Assembly: GCA_001692895.1 (NCBI GenBank)
Contig: KV748204.1
Span: 958,771-1,022,770, forward strand
Direction: 5' to 3'
Length of the DNA stretch: 64,000 nucleotides
DNA from: Cenococcum geophilum 1.58
Taxonomy: Eukaryota > Ascomycota > Dothideomycetes > Gloniales > Gloniaceae
The position numbers were made by a program, and so were the translations under genes. Shown in pieces: positions 37,500 to 45,849 of this stretch; the stretch's first letter is position 1, and every line of letters begins with the position of its first letter. The notes below the pieces were generated by a model that worked only from the letters and a program-made list of their open reading frames with translations, was not told the origin of the DNA and did no database searches.

Positions 37500-38570
37500 A
37501 TATGGCTACTGGGCGGCCTTATTATATTAATATCTATAATAATAAAGCCTAATAGGAGTTTTTAACTATAACCGCCTACTAAAAACAGATTTAGGATGTA
37601 TAAGATATAGTTTAATAATAAAAGCAGACTTTTAAAGTGAAATTACGCTAGTAGCAAGATATTCTAGACCTATGTTAATAGCAGTATAAAAGAGTCTAGA
37701 AGGCATATTAAGAATAAAAGGAAGAGATTAAGAAGTTATAAAGCGTAGTTTAGCAATTGTAGCAATAATAAGCTATACTAGCACAAGCTCCGCCCGCGTA
37801 AGCTCTACTAGCTTTACCCTCTTTATTAACTAAAGCTAAGGAGCTACGGCAGCTAAGCTTATACAAACCCCCGCAACCTTAAACCTGTAAAAAGTGCTCT
37901 ACTACATTCCCTTTAGGTTAAGCACTCTTTAAATATTTGCTAGATTGTTAACCATTTTAATATACTAAGTGTAGATCTATATTCCCCTCGAATACTACTC
38001 TCCATAAGCATATTTAGGGATATTATCGTCTAAAAGAGATAAATAGGAATTTGGATATAGATTAAGCTTCGTTAGGATAGAGGATTAATTTTAGTTAGAT
38101 TAGTGCTAGGATAGCTGTTTTACGCATAAAGAAAGAACTGCCAGTATCTACGGCAGCTACGAGCCCGATAACTATTGCAACTAATATACTTACGAACTAA
38201 CCCTATAATAAGACTCCGTGCCGACCTACCTACAGAACCGACCCTATACTAGCACCGCACTGCCATATAATAACGACTATAAGTACTACACTGTACGGCT
38301 ACATACCATTAATAAACTAATAGCGCCGCTATGACTACTATTACGATACTGATCGCGCTAATACGCCTGCGATTTACCGACCGAATGATCGTGCCTATAT
38401 GCCTACGATTAACTGACCGACTGATAGACAAGCTCTATACTTAACCACTATCACTACCGCCGCTAATACCGTACTACTACCCAAATAGACCTTTACTGCT
38501 TTTACCTCCAGCTAAACCAATACCTTACTACCTTGCTGCCTTACTGCCTTCCTGCAGCACCATAAGCATA
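37500..38570 (+). pseudogene. Gag-like protein with coiled coil and C2H2 zinc fingers, in K
   Basis: Reading TAA/TAG as Gln gives a Gln/Lys-rich coiled coil (KLRQQQDILDL, EEIKKLQSVVQQLQQQQAIL) at about 37630-37780. Two Cys-rich fingers follow at about 37885-38015: CKKCSTTFPLG-ALFKYLLDC and YTKCRSIFPSNTTLHKHI. The second looks like a C2H2 finger whose first Cys has become Tyr. A Tyr/Pro-rich tail follows. The coiled coil plus nucleic-acid-binding fingers suggest a structural, gag-like protein; this is inference. No catalytic domain is present. Confidence 0.65.
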
Positions 38571-38586
38571 AAGAAAGAACTGCTAG

Positions 38587-38769
38587 TGTCGGAATATATG
38601 GACAGAGGTTATGTGGTTACGTATCTTTAATTAGTTATCCTTATAGTGACTAATTAGCCCCCTACTTAGGCACTGCGATCCTTACGATCCTTTACTTTCT
38701 GTACCTATTAGATAACAAACAAATCTATCGATTAATAGGCCATATAAGTGCACTTGGGTAATACCAACA
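38587..38769 (+). repeat. Right LTR of element K
   Basis: 183 bp, the less mutated copy, followed by the atatt duplication and then by repeat I. Confidence 0.9.
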
Positions 38770-38774
38770 ATATT

Positions 38775-39235
38775 TTATATATAAAATTTTTTTTAAAAAG
38801 GTTATATAAGATATTTATAAATATACTAAAGACCATACTATAAGGACTATTAATAAACCTATTATAAAAACCATTATAAAAGTTATTAATATTTTTTATA
38901 TATATTTATATAAAGTAAAAATAAAAATAAAAATAATAAATATATTAGAGCATTAAAGCTTTAACTACCCTACTACTGCCTTACTACTACCCTACTACTA
39001 TACTACTACCCTACTACCACTGCTACCCTACTGCCATTACTATTACTACTACTATTACCGCCCTACCGCTACTGCTACCATCGCTACCTTATCGCCACTA
39101 CTGCCACCATTACTATCACTACTACTGTAGCTATTACTCCAGCTACTGCTCTAGCTGCTTTAGCCGCTACTATCTAGGCTACTAGTAACCGCCCTAGCCG
39201 TTATTATCCTAGTCACCACTACCTAGCTCCTCCTC
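38775..39235 (+). repeat. Repeat I, copy 2, last segment with (CTA/CTG CC) triplet tail
   Basis: Matches the tails at 29600-29765 and 44190-44500: gttatataag, then aaagacc.tactata.gg, then tgcc/ctac triplets. It grades into a degenerate triplet-rich stretch (ctactgctacc) that leads into a possible Ala/Pro-rich reading frame. Confidence 0.65.
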
Positions 39236-39249
39236 TTCCTTCTTCTTTT

Positions 39250-39660
39250 CCCCCCGCTGCTGCCGCCGCTCTTACTCTTATTATTACTACTACTCCTGCC
39301 TCTATACCTAATGTATAGCCTATACCCGCTAGTGCTTATATACCCGCTGCTAATAAAGCTGCCAGCGCTATACCTGTCGTTACTTACGCTGTTTATACTA
39401 CTCCTCTTATTATAGCTACTCCTATAGCTTAATTTCCTAACGGTAATTATCTATAGTTAATGGCCGCCGTTTAAGGAGCAGTTTCTAGCCCTTAGATATC
39501 TATATAGTAGTATAAACCTCCTCTTTACCAGCCCACTATACCTATTACTATAGATATATCTATATTAACTCCTATAACGGAGGCCAGCGCTAATTCAATA
39601 GGCTATATAATCGCGTCTACTTAGACCTTTTATGTAGAGCTTTCTTATTTATCCCTTAAC
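39250..39660 (+). pseudogene. RIP-eroded Ala/Pro/Ile-rich reading frame, unidentified
   Basis: One plus-strand frame is open apart from TAA/TAG. Read with those as Gln it gives PAAAALTLIITTTPASIPN, then AYIPAANKAASAIPVVTYAV, a QFPNGNYLQLMAAVQG block and PITIDISILTPITEASANSI. No family is recognised. The exclusive use of TAA/TAG as stops supports former coding. The 3' end is cut by a mariner-type MITE at 39650. It may belong to repeat I or to a host gene fragment. Confidence 0.4.
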
Positions 39661-39793
39661 CCGTCAGGACCGAATTGAGGAAGGTCCGTGCATGAACATT
39701 ACGTGTTGTTTGGCGCGGGGCCTTGATCTACTTGATCCAATTGGCTAGCCCTTATCGATAACCGTACGACCAATTTTGACGGGTTAAGGGATA
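39650..39793. mobile_element. 144-bp MITE with TA ends (mariner/pogo type)
   Basis: Perfect 17-bp terminal inverted repeats tatcccttaacccgtca (39650-39666) and its complement (39777-39793), with TA at both outer ends as expected for a Tc1/mariner-type insertion. The interior is not RIP-eroded and has no ORF. Too short for a transposase, so mobilised in trans if at all. Confidence 0.8.
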
Positions 39794-39865
39794 AGGCAGA
39801 TCTTATAAGTTTTAAACCAACTAAATTAGAAAGGTTGGTGCAGCTAGTTATAACTAAAGTAGTAG

Positions 39866-40030
39866 CGTAGAGACTGCTATAGAGGCTACTATAGAGATTG
39901 CTGCGGAGGCTGTTATAAAGACTACTGCGGAGGCTGTTATAGAGGCTGCTGCGGAGACTGCTGCGGAGACTACTGCGGAGACTGCTGTAGAGGCTGTTGC
40001 GGAGGCTATTGTAAAGGCTATTAGGCCTAC
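39866..40030. repeat. 12-bp minisatellite (gcggagactgct type)
   Basis: About a dozen 12-bp units such as gcggagactgct and gtagaggctgtt. Because 12 is divisible by three and the unit lacks stops, a 148-codon open frame crosses it on the minus strand; its Ser-Leu-rich repeat protein is not treated as a gene. Confidence 0.75.
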
Positions 40031-40179
40031 TCCTTCTCCTTCCTCTCCTTCTGCCTATACTGGCAGTAAATATATATAGTAAGGTAGAGACCGTTAGAAT
40101 TAAAGGGGTATTTAGAAATAGACCTGGTGTAATAATAATAGGCATAAAATAAGCGGTTAAGGGGGAGATCTATAGAGTA

Positions 40180-40860
40180 GTAGTAGTAATAAGGGTTGTG
40201 TACGCGGTGGTTGTATACGCGGTAGTTATATACGCGGTAGTTATATACGCGTAGTTATATATGTATATAACAGTTTCTAAATAGAGCTCTATGCATAGCC
40301 CCCCCTAACCTATTAAAGAGCCGTTTATACGAACAATTATATAGGCGATTATATAAGCGACAGTAGAGCCGTTTTATAGAGCTATTTATATAGGCGATAG
40401 TAGAGCCGTTTATAGAGCCGTTTATAGAGCTATTACTAAGCCGATTGTAAAGCTATTATAGTAAAGCCGTTTATAAAACCGTTATAGAGCCGTCGTAGGG
40501 CCGTTATAGGGCTGTCGTAGGGCCATTTATAAGCTGTTATAGGGGAAATGTAGAGATATCGTAAAGGCGGTTGTATGGGCGACTATATAGGTAATAGTAG
40601 AGCCGTTATAGAGACAATACAGAGCCGTTTATAAAGCCGTTTATATAGGCGATTATATAGGCGGTTATAGAGCCGTTCGTTATAGAGCTACTCGTAGAGA
40701 CGGTTATAAGACTTCCTAGTATATTAGTACTGCATATTAGTAGAGCTTTAGAGCTCTAAATAGGCTTTTAGTAGAGCTTTATGTAGAGCTTTTATAGAGT
40801 ATTATATAGAGCTTTTATGGAGCTCCATGTATAGCTCTATATAAAGCTCCGTGCGCCCCC
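40180..40860. repeat. Degenerate GAGC-type 12-bp repeats
   Basis: Starts with tandem ~17-bp tacgcggtagttata units (40200-40260). Irregular 12-bp units of the type agagccgtttat follow, then tagagcttta variants. The unit resembles the 12-bp array of element F (aaagctctatat), so this may be an eroded relative. No gene seen. Confidence 0.6.
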
Positions 40861-41060
40861 TATGAATTTTTTATAAAGCTATAAAACTTTACATTAGTAT
40901 AATATTACTTACCCTTAGGATATTTAGATAAAAGTGGTACTATTTTTTTAAAGCACTTTATAAGCTCTATAAATCTATCTAAATAGAAAAGTTATTTACC
41001 TACTATTAGGGGGTGTATTATAGGTGTAGAAGGGTTAGTTATAAGGTTGCGATTTAATAG

Positions 41061-41342
41061 GGTAATATATGCCTTATTAGGTAATCCGGACCAATTTTTA
41101 ACTAATATAACTCTTAGGTTTAACCCAAATTCAGTATATATTAGACGAGAAATAAGCAAATTCTCTAAGGAAAATTTCAAAATTGCCAACTTATAGCCAG
41201 CAATTTTGGTCCTTGGAGAAATTTACTTATTTCTCGCGCCTACGGCGGGCTTTTGTCCTTCTAAACTCAGTCTGCCCTACTACTGCCCTACTACTGCCCT
41301 CTACTGCCTATTACTGCCTATTACTGCCCTCTACTGCCTACT
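41061..41342 (+). repeat. Repeat I, copy 3, head segment
   Basis: Matches 28862-29070: hairpin head, the cgcgcctacggcgggc motif and then ctgccctactactgcc triplets. Interrupted by element F with a 4-bp duplication acgt. Short frames across it on both strands are shadows. Confidence 0.72.
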
Positions 41343-41346
41343 ACGT

Positions 41347-41635
41347 CAGGAAAAAATTTACCAGCATCTGATTTTACTTTTCTGCCATTTTAGCATTTTT
41401 AGTATTTTCTAGCATTTAGCCGCCAAATGCCGCATTTATAATTAAGTATTAGTATTTAGTAGCTAAATGCAGCATTTATTACTAAGTACTAGCATTTAGC
41501 CGCTAAATGCCGCATTTATAATTAAGTATTAGCATTTAGCTGTATTTATAATTAAGTATTAGGATTTAGCTGCTAAATGCTAGAAAATGCTAAAATGGCA
41601 GAAAAGTAAAATTAGATGCTAGTAATTTTTTCCTA
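41347..41635. repeat. 289-bp hairpin (MITE-like) at the left end of F
   Basis: Arms of about 70 bp: 41347-41418 is the inverse of 41568-41635 (caggaaaaaattaccagc, then atct.attttacttttct and gccattttagcatttt). The loop has three copies of a ~60-bp unit with gccgctaaatgccgcattta. It may be an independent MITE or a fold-back end of F. Confidence 0.75.
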
Positions 41636-41636
41636 A

Positions 41637-42300
41637 AGTTCTATATAAAGTTTAAAGTTCTATATAAAGTTTCGTATAAAGCTTTGCGCGAAGCTCTATA
41701 TAAAGCTCTGCATAAAGTTCTATACGAAGCTCTATATAAAGCTCTGCACGAAGTTCTATATAAAGCTCTGCACAAAGCTCTATACAAAGTTCTACATAAA
41801 GCTTTATATGAAGCTCTGCACGAAGTTCTATATAAGGCTCTATATAAAGTTCTATATAAGGCTCTGTATAAAGCTCTATATAAAGCTCTATATGAAGTTT
41901 TATACAAGGCTCTATATAAAGTTCTATACGAGGCTCTACATAAAGCTCTATATAAAGCTCTACACGAAGTTCTATATAAAGCTTTACGCGAAGCTCTATA
42001 TAAAGCTCTATATAAAGTTCTATATAAGGCTCTGTATAAAGCTCTATATAAGGCTCTATATAAAGTTCTATATAAGGCTCTACACGAAGCTCTATATAAA
42101 GCTCTATACGAAGTTCTACACAAAGCTCTGCATAAAGCTTTGTACAAAGCTCTATACAAAGCTCTTATATAAAGCTCTATACGAGGCTCTATATAAGGCT
42201 CTATATAAAGCTCTATATATAGAGGCTCTACATAAGGCTCTGCGCGAAGCTCTGCGTATAGAGGCTTTATACGAAGCTCTACGTATGGAGGCTCTACACG
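41637..42300. repeat. 12-bp minisatellite array of F
   Basis: Over fifty units of the type aaagctctatat/aaagttctatac, aligned in register. All transitions keep the unit free of stops, so long frames are open on both strands (172, 162 and 213 codons). They encode only repeats such as RALYKALC or KALYEALH and are not treated as genes. Confidence 0.9.
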
Positions 42301-42454
42301 AAGCTCCGTATTGGGTCCCCGCTATATTCCCAATAGCCTTTATACGTACCTTTACTAAGTATACCCCCTATATATACCTAGGTAGCCACCTTATTTTTTA
42401 CCCTTTCTTATATCCTCCCTACCTAGGAAGACACCAGAATGATAGCTAGTAGAC

Positions 42455-43005
42455 AACTATTACTAGAGCTAGATAACCGTTAGAGCTAAACGACCGTTAT
42501 TAAAGCTAGATAACCGTCGCTAAAGCTAGATAACCGTCGCTAGAGCTAGATAATTGTTGTTAGAGCTAGACGACCGTCGTTAGAGCTAGACAACCGTTGT
42601 TAGAGCTAGATAACCGTCGTTAGAGCTAGACAATCGTCGTTAGAGCTAGATAACCGTTGTTAGAGCTAGACGACCGTTGTTAGAGCTAGATGACCGTCAT
42701 TAGAGCTAAACAACCGTCATTAGAGCTGGACGACCGTCGCTAGAGCTAGATGACCGTCGCTAAAGCTAGACGACCGTCAGAGCTAAACGACCGTTATTAG
42801 AGCTAGACGACCGTCGCCGGAGCTAAATGACCGTCGCTAGAGCTGGACGACTGTTAGAGCTAGATGACCGTCATTAGAGCTAGACGACTGTTGCTAGAGC
42901 TAGATGACCGTCACTAGAGTTGGACGACTGTTAGAGCCAGACGACTGTTATTAAAGCTAGACGACCGTCGCTGGAGCTAGATAACTGTCGCTAGAGCTAT
43001 ATAAC
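42455..43005. repeat. 20-bp minisatellite array of F
   Basis: About 27 units of the type tagagctagacgaccgtcgt, with a few shortened units (agagctagacgaccgtc). Corresponds, inverted, to 51603-52105. Confidence 0.9.
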
Positions 43006-43065
43006 AACCGTTTAAATAACCAGCTAGCGAATATAATAAATAATTTAATTAATTGATTAAATTAA

Positions 43066-43254
43066 GGTAACATAGATAGGTAGGCATAGATAGGTAGGCA
43101 CAGATAGGTAGGTATAAATAGGTAGGTATAGATAGATAGGTAGGCAGGTAGGCAGGTAGGTAAATAGGCAGGTAGGTAGGTAGGTAAGTAGGCAGGTATG
43201 CAGGTAGGTAGGTAGGTAGGTAGGTAGGCAAGTAGGTTGGTAGGTAGGTAGGTA
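43066..43254. repeat. GGTA/GGCA tetranucleotide array of F
   Basis: Mostly 4-bp units ggta with ggca and gata variants. It precedes agaagagaaccgtcgctata, a unique segment also found inverted in the second copy near 51170-51195. Confidence 0.88.
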
Positions 43255-43657
43255 GAAGAGAACCGTCGCTATATATTAAATTATCTAAAATAATATAATT
43301 TTGCACTAACTATATAAACTAAGCAAATACTATTAAGTGTGTAGGAAGAGTAAGATATATAAAATGCGTAAGGAGGGCATTATATACAGAATGCACGAGG
43401 AGGGCATTATATATTAATTGCGCATTAAGTGCAAAATGCGCAATTAGCTGCACTGCATTATTAAATACGGCAGTTAGCTGTACCGCGTTATTAAATATAG
43501 TAGTATACAGCAGTATGCTGCATCGCATTATTAAATACGGCAGTATGCCGCACCTTAGTCAATACTATACGCTATACGTTGTAGTGCGCGGAATGCGCAT
43601 TTGGCCGCTAAATGCTGCTAAATACTGTAAAAATGCTGGTAAATTTTTTCCTGACGT

Positions 43658-44500
43658 ACTGCCCTACTACTACCCTGCTACTACTTACTACTACCGTAAT
43701 ACTATTCTACTATTCTACTATTTTTATTACTACCCTTACTACCTTTACTACTTCCCTTTTAACTACTAAAATAACTTCCTTTTTATTACTTCTAATATAT
43801 CTTTATTTCCTAATTTATAGCTATATTTATTACTACTTATATACTATTTTTTACTATTACTTTAGTTCCTAATTTATTATTATTACTACTATTTCTACCT
43901 TATTATTACTATTATTATTATCTATTTATCTTTTATATTAATTATTATATTAGTTTATTAATTTTAATACTATATTATAACTATTTTTATTTCTATTATT
44001 ATCTTTATTCTTACCTTTATTTCTATTTATAGTACTATTACTATTTTTATTCTTTTTTATATACTATATTAATTCCTTTTTAATTTACTAACTTTACTAC
44101 TTTAGCTATAGCTATAACTTTTATTTTTACTTTTATTTTAATTTTATATAGTACTACTTTTACTATTATATAAAGTACTTTATATTATAGAATATATTAT
44201 ATATTTAGAATTAAATCTATTTTATAAAAATGTTATATAAGATACTTATATATATAAAAGACCCTACTATTAGGACTATTAATTAACTTATTATAAACAC
44301 TATTATAAACGCTATTAATATTTTTATATATATCTATATAAAGTAGAAATAAGAATAAGATATAATAAATATAATACAGTATTAAAGCTTTAACTTCCCT
44401 TTACTGCCTATTACTGCCATTTACTACATATTACTGCCCTACTACTACCCTACTACTGCCCTGCTACTGCCCCACTACTATCCCACTATTACCTCGCTAC
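43658..44500 (+). repeat. Repeat I, copy 3, body and tail
   Basis: Resumes after element F: ctgccctactactaccc, then the long T/A/C body, tatattatagaatatatt, then gttatataag and a (ctactgcc)n tail. Open frames here are pyrimidine-rich low-complexity translations, not genes. Confidence 0.7.
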
Positions 44501-44589
44501 CGCCCTACTACCGTAGTAGTGACGTAAGGCTGCCTTTATGTGATAATCGCGTGATATAGATTTATATAATTAATCACGTGACGTAGATT

Positions 44590-44830
44590 AACAATAGCTA
44601 TTTACGTCGTTGTCGTTATCTTCTTCTTCTTCCTTAAGCAATAGCACTATCACTACTACCATCACCACTGCCGTTGCTGCTGCTGCTGCGTCTTCTGCTC
44701 CTACTCCTGCTGCTACTACCACCGCTGCCACCACTACCACTACCACTACTACCGTTACCACCACCGCCGCTGCCGCCGCCATGTCCGCGCCCGGCCGCTA
44801 CTTCTTGTCCTTGCCGCCGCCGTCTTAGGC
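44590..44830. repeat. Trinucleotide-rich tract
   Basis: Runs of cttctt, gctgctgctg and accaccact triplets on the plus strand produce open frames in several registers on both strands (Ser/Thr/Ala or poly-Val/Ala). Not RIP-eroded. The 50 bp before it contain a cacgtga palindrome (near 44573) and precede a possible gene. Confidence 0.6.
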
Positions 44831-44934
44831 TAGGGTGCCTGCGCGCGAGACTTTAGTCCCAGCAGATAAGTGTACTAGTAAGTATTAGTACTATAAAAGA
44901 ATTTAAGAATTTAAGAATTTAAGAAGATACTAAT

Positions 44935-45750
44935 ATGTAAATAGCTGCTATAGCTGCTGCTGCTACCAGACCCCTCCCCGCTCCTACTGCTGCCGCTACC
45001 ACTACTTCCGCTACTACCACCGCTCTCGCTACCCCTACTACCCCCGCTGCCGCTGCTCCCCCCCCAGCCAGCTTTATAGCCGTAAATTAGCCCACCGCCC
45101 TTCTACCCTAAAATCCCTCGCCTACCGCGCTTACCACTGCCGCCGAAGCCGCTACCGCTAACACGGCTGTAATGCGGGCGCTATATCCCCTACCACGCGT
45201 TTAGGGTGTATCTCTATAGTAGGCTTTTAGCTTAGGTAGAGCTTCTAGGGTCTACTAGGGGGTCTACCTTAAGGCTAGGGCCCTAAATGCAAAGGCCGCC
45301 CTAGCCTAAAGCTAGGGTATGGTAGCCCTATAGGCTTATACGTCGTATATATAGGGCGGCGGCCTATTTACGGAGTATGTACTAGTCGCGGGCTAGCTAC
45401 GTAGCAGCTATACTAACTACTATTATAGCAACAAAGGGGCGCGCTGCTCCTTCCGGGCCTATAAGTTAGTAATATAAGCTATAAAAGCATAACTAATAGA
45501 GATAATAGCGTCTGCTACCTCCCCCGCCGCAGCCCGCTCCCGCTCCTGCTTCTATACTCCCGCACCTCCCGCTACTGCCACCGCCAACGACGATAATAAC
45601 GACGATGACGATGATAAGGAGGAGGAAGAGAAGGCCCTACCTGCCCGCGTCCGCCCCCGTCTTAGGCGGCGCGGGCGGGTTACAGGGCTGCTCCGCCATT
45701 TAGCGGCTATACTTAAGGAGGAGTTATCGGAGGATAAGGATAAGGAGTAG
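44935..45750 (+). pseudogene. Unidentified Ala/Thr-rich protein, about 271 codons, convergent to the Helitron
   Basis: A plus-strand frame from ATG at 44935 to TAG at 45748. It contains many internal TAA/TAG and no TGA that I saw, as expected for a RIP-mutated gene. Domains: an Ala/Thr/Pro-rich N-terminus (residues ~1-75); a middle segment ARALNAKAALAQS, GGGLFTEYVLVAGQLRSSY and NYYYSNKGARCSFRAYKL that looks helical (~110-180); an acidic run DDNNDDDDDKEEEEK; a basic RPRLRRRGRV; and a final LLRHLAAILKEELSEDKDKE. I do not recognise the family. It lies tail-to-tail with the Helitron RepHel, so it may be an accessory Helitron gene, a captured gene or a neighbour. Confidence 0.5.
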
Positions 45751-45849
45751 GGGAGTGGGGGTAGAGGGGGGGTAGAGGGGGGGTTTACTGGGCCCTATAG
45801 GGCATTTATAAAAGTTTTGCTAGCCCTATAGGGCAGTTATAAAAGTAGT

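Larger units (their letters stand above)
36420..38769 (+). mobile_element. Non-autonomous LTR element K with gag-like ORF
   Basis: Two 183-bp LTRs (36420-36602, 38587-38769), TGTCGG/CCAACA ends, target duplication atatt at 36415-36419 and 38770-38774. The ~2-kb interior contains one degraded frame with coiled-coil and zinc-finger features but no RT, RNase H or integrase. A repetitive tagcag/taatagcc-rich first half precedes the frame. It probably relied on a partner element. Confidence 0.9.
41347..43653 (+). mobile_element. Element F: terminal-repeat element built of three minisatellites
   Basis: Bounded by inverted ends caggaaaaaatttaccagca (41347) and the complement ending at 43653, with acgt on each outer side (41343-41346, 43654-43657). 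It splits repeat I copy 3 cleanly. Contents in order: a 289-bp hairpin, a 12-bp array, a ~150-bp unique spacer, a 20-bp array, a 4-bp (ggta/ggca) array, and ~350 bp of unique/short-repeat sequence. No transposase. A block with the same order lies inverted at 50876-52779. Confidence 0.75.

Noticed and set aside
39699-40145. 148-codon minus-strand Ser-Leu-Arg repeat protein
   Set aside because: Crosses a MITE end and a 12-bp array; composition is explained by the repeat.
41641-42449. Open frames of 162-213 codons on both strands (KALY/RALYRALC repeats)
   Set aside because: They are translations of a 12-bp minisatellite; overlapping frames on both strands are equally open, and no start context or unique domain supports a gene.
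41637-43254. CRISPR-like regular array
   Set aside because: Units are directly tandem with no unique spacers, and the sequence is eukaryotic; these are minisatellites.
43049-43872. Leu-Pro-Thr-Tyr and Tyr/Leu/Thr-rich frames
   Set aside because: Translations of the GGTA array and of the pyrimidine-rich repeat I body.
44588-44856. Poly-Val/Ala, Ser/Thr or Leu/Pro frames
   Set aside because: Trinucleotide-repeat translations in several registers.
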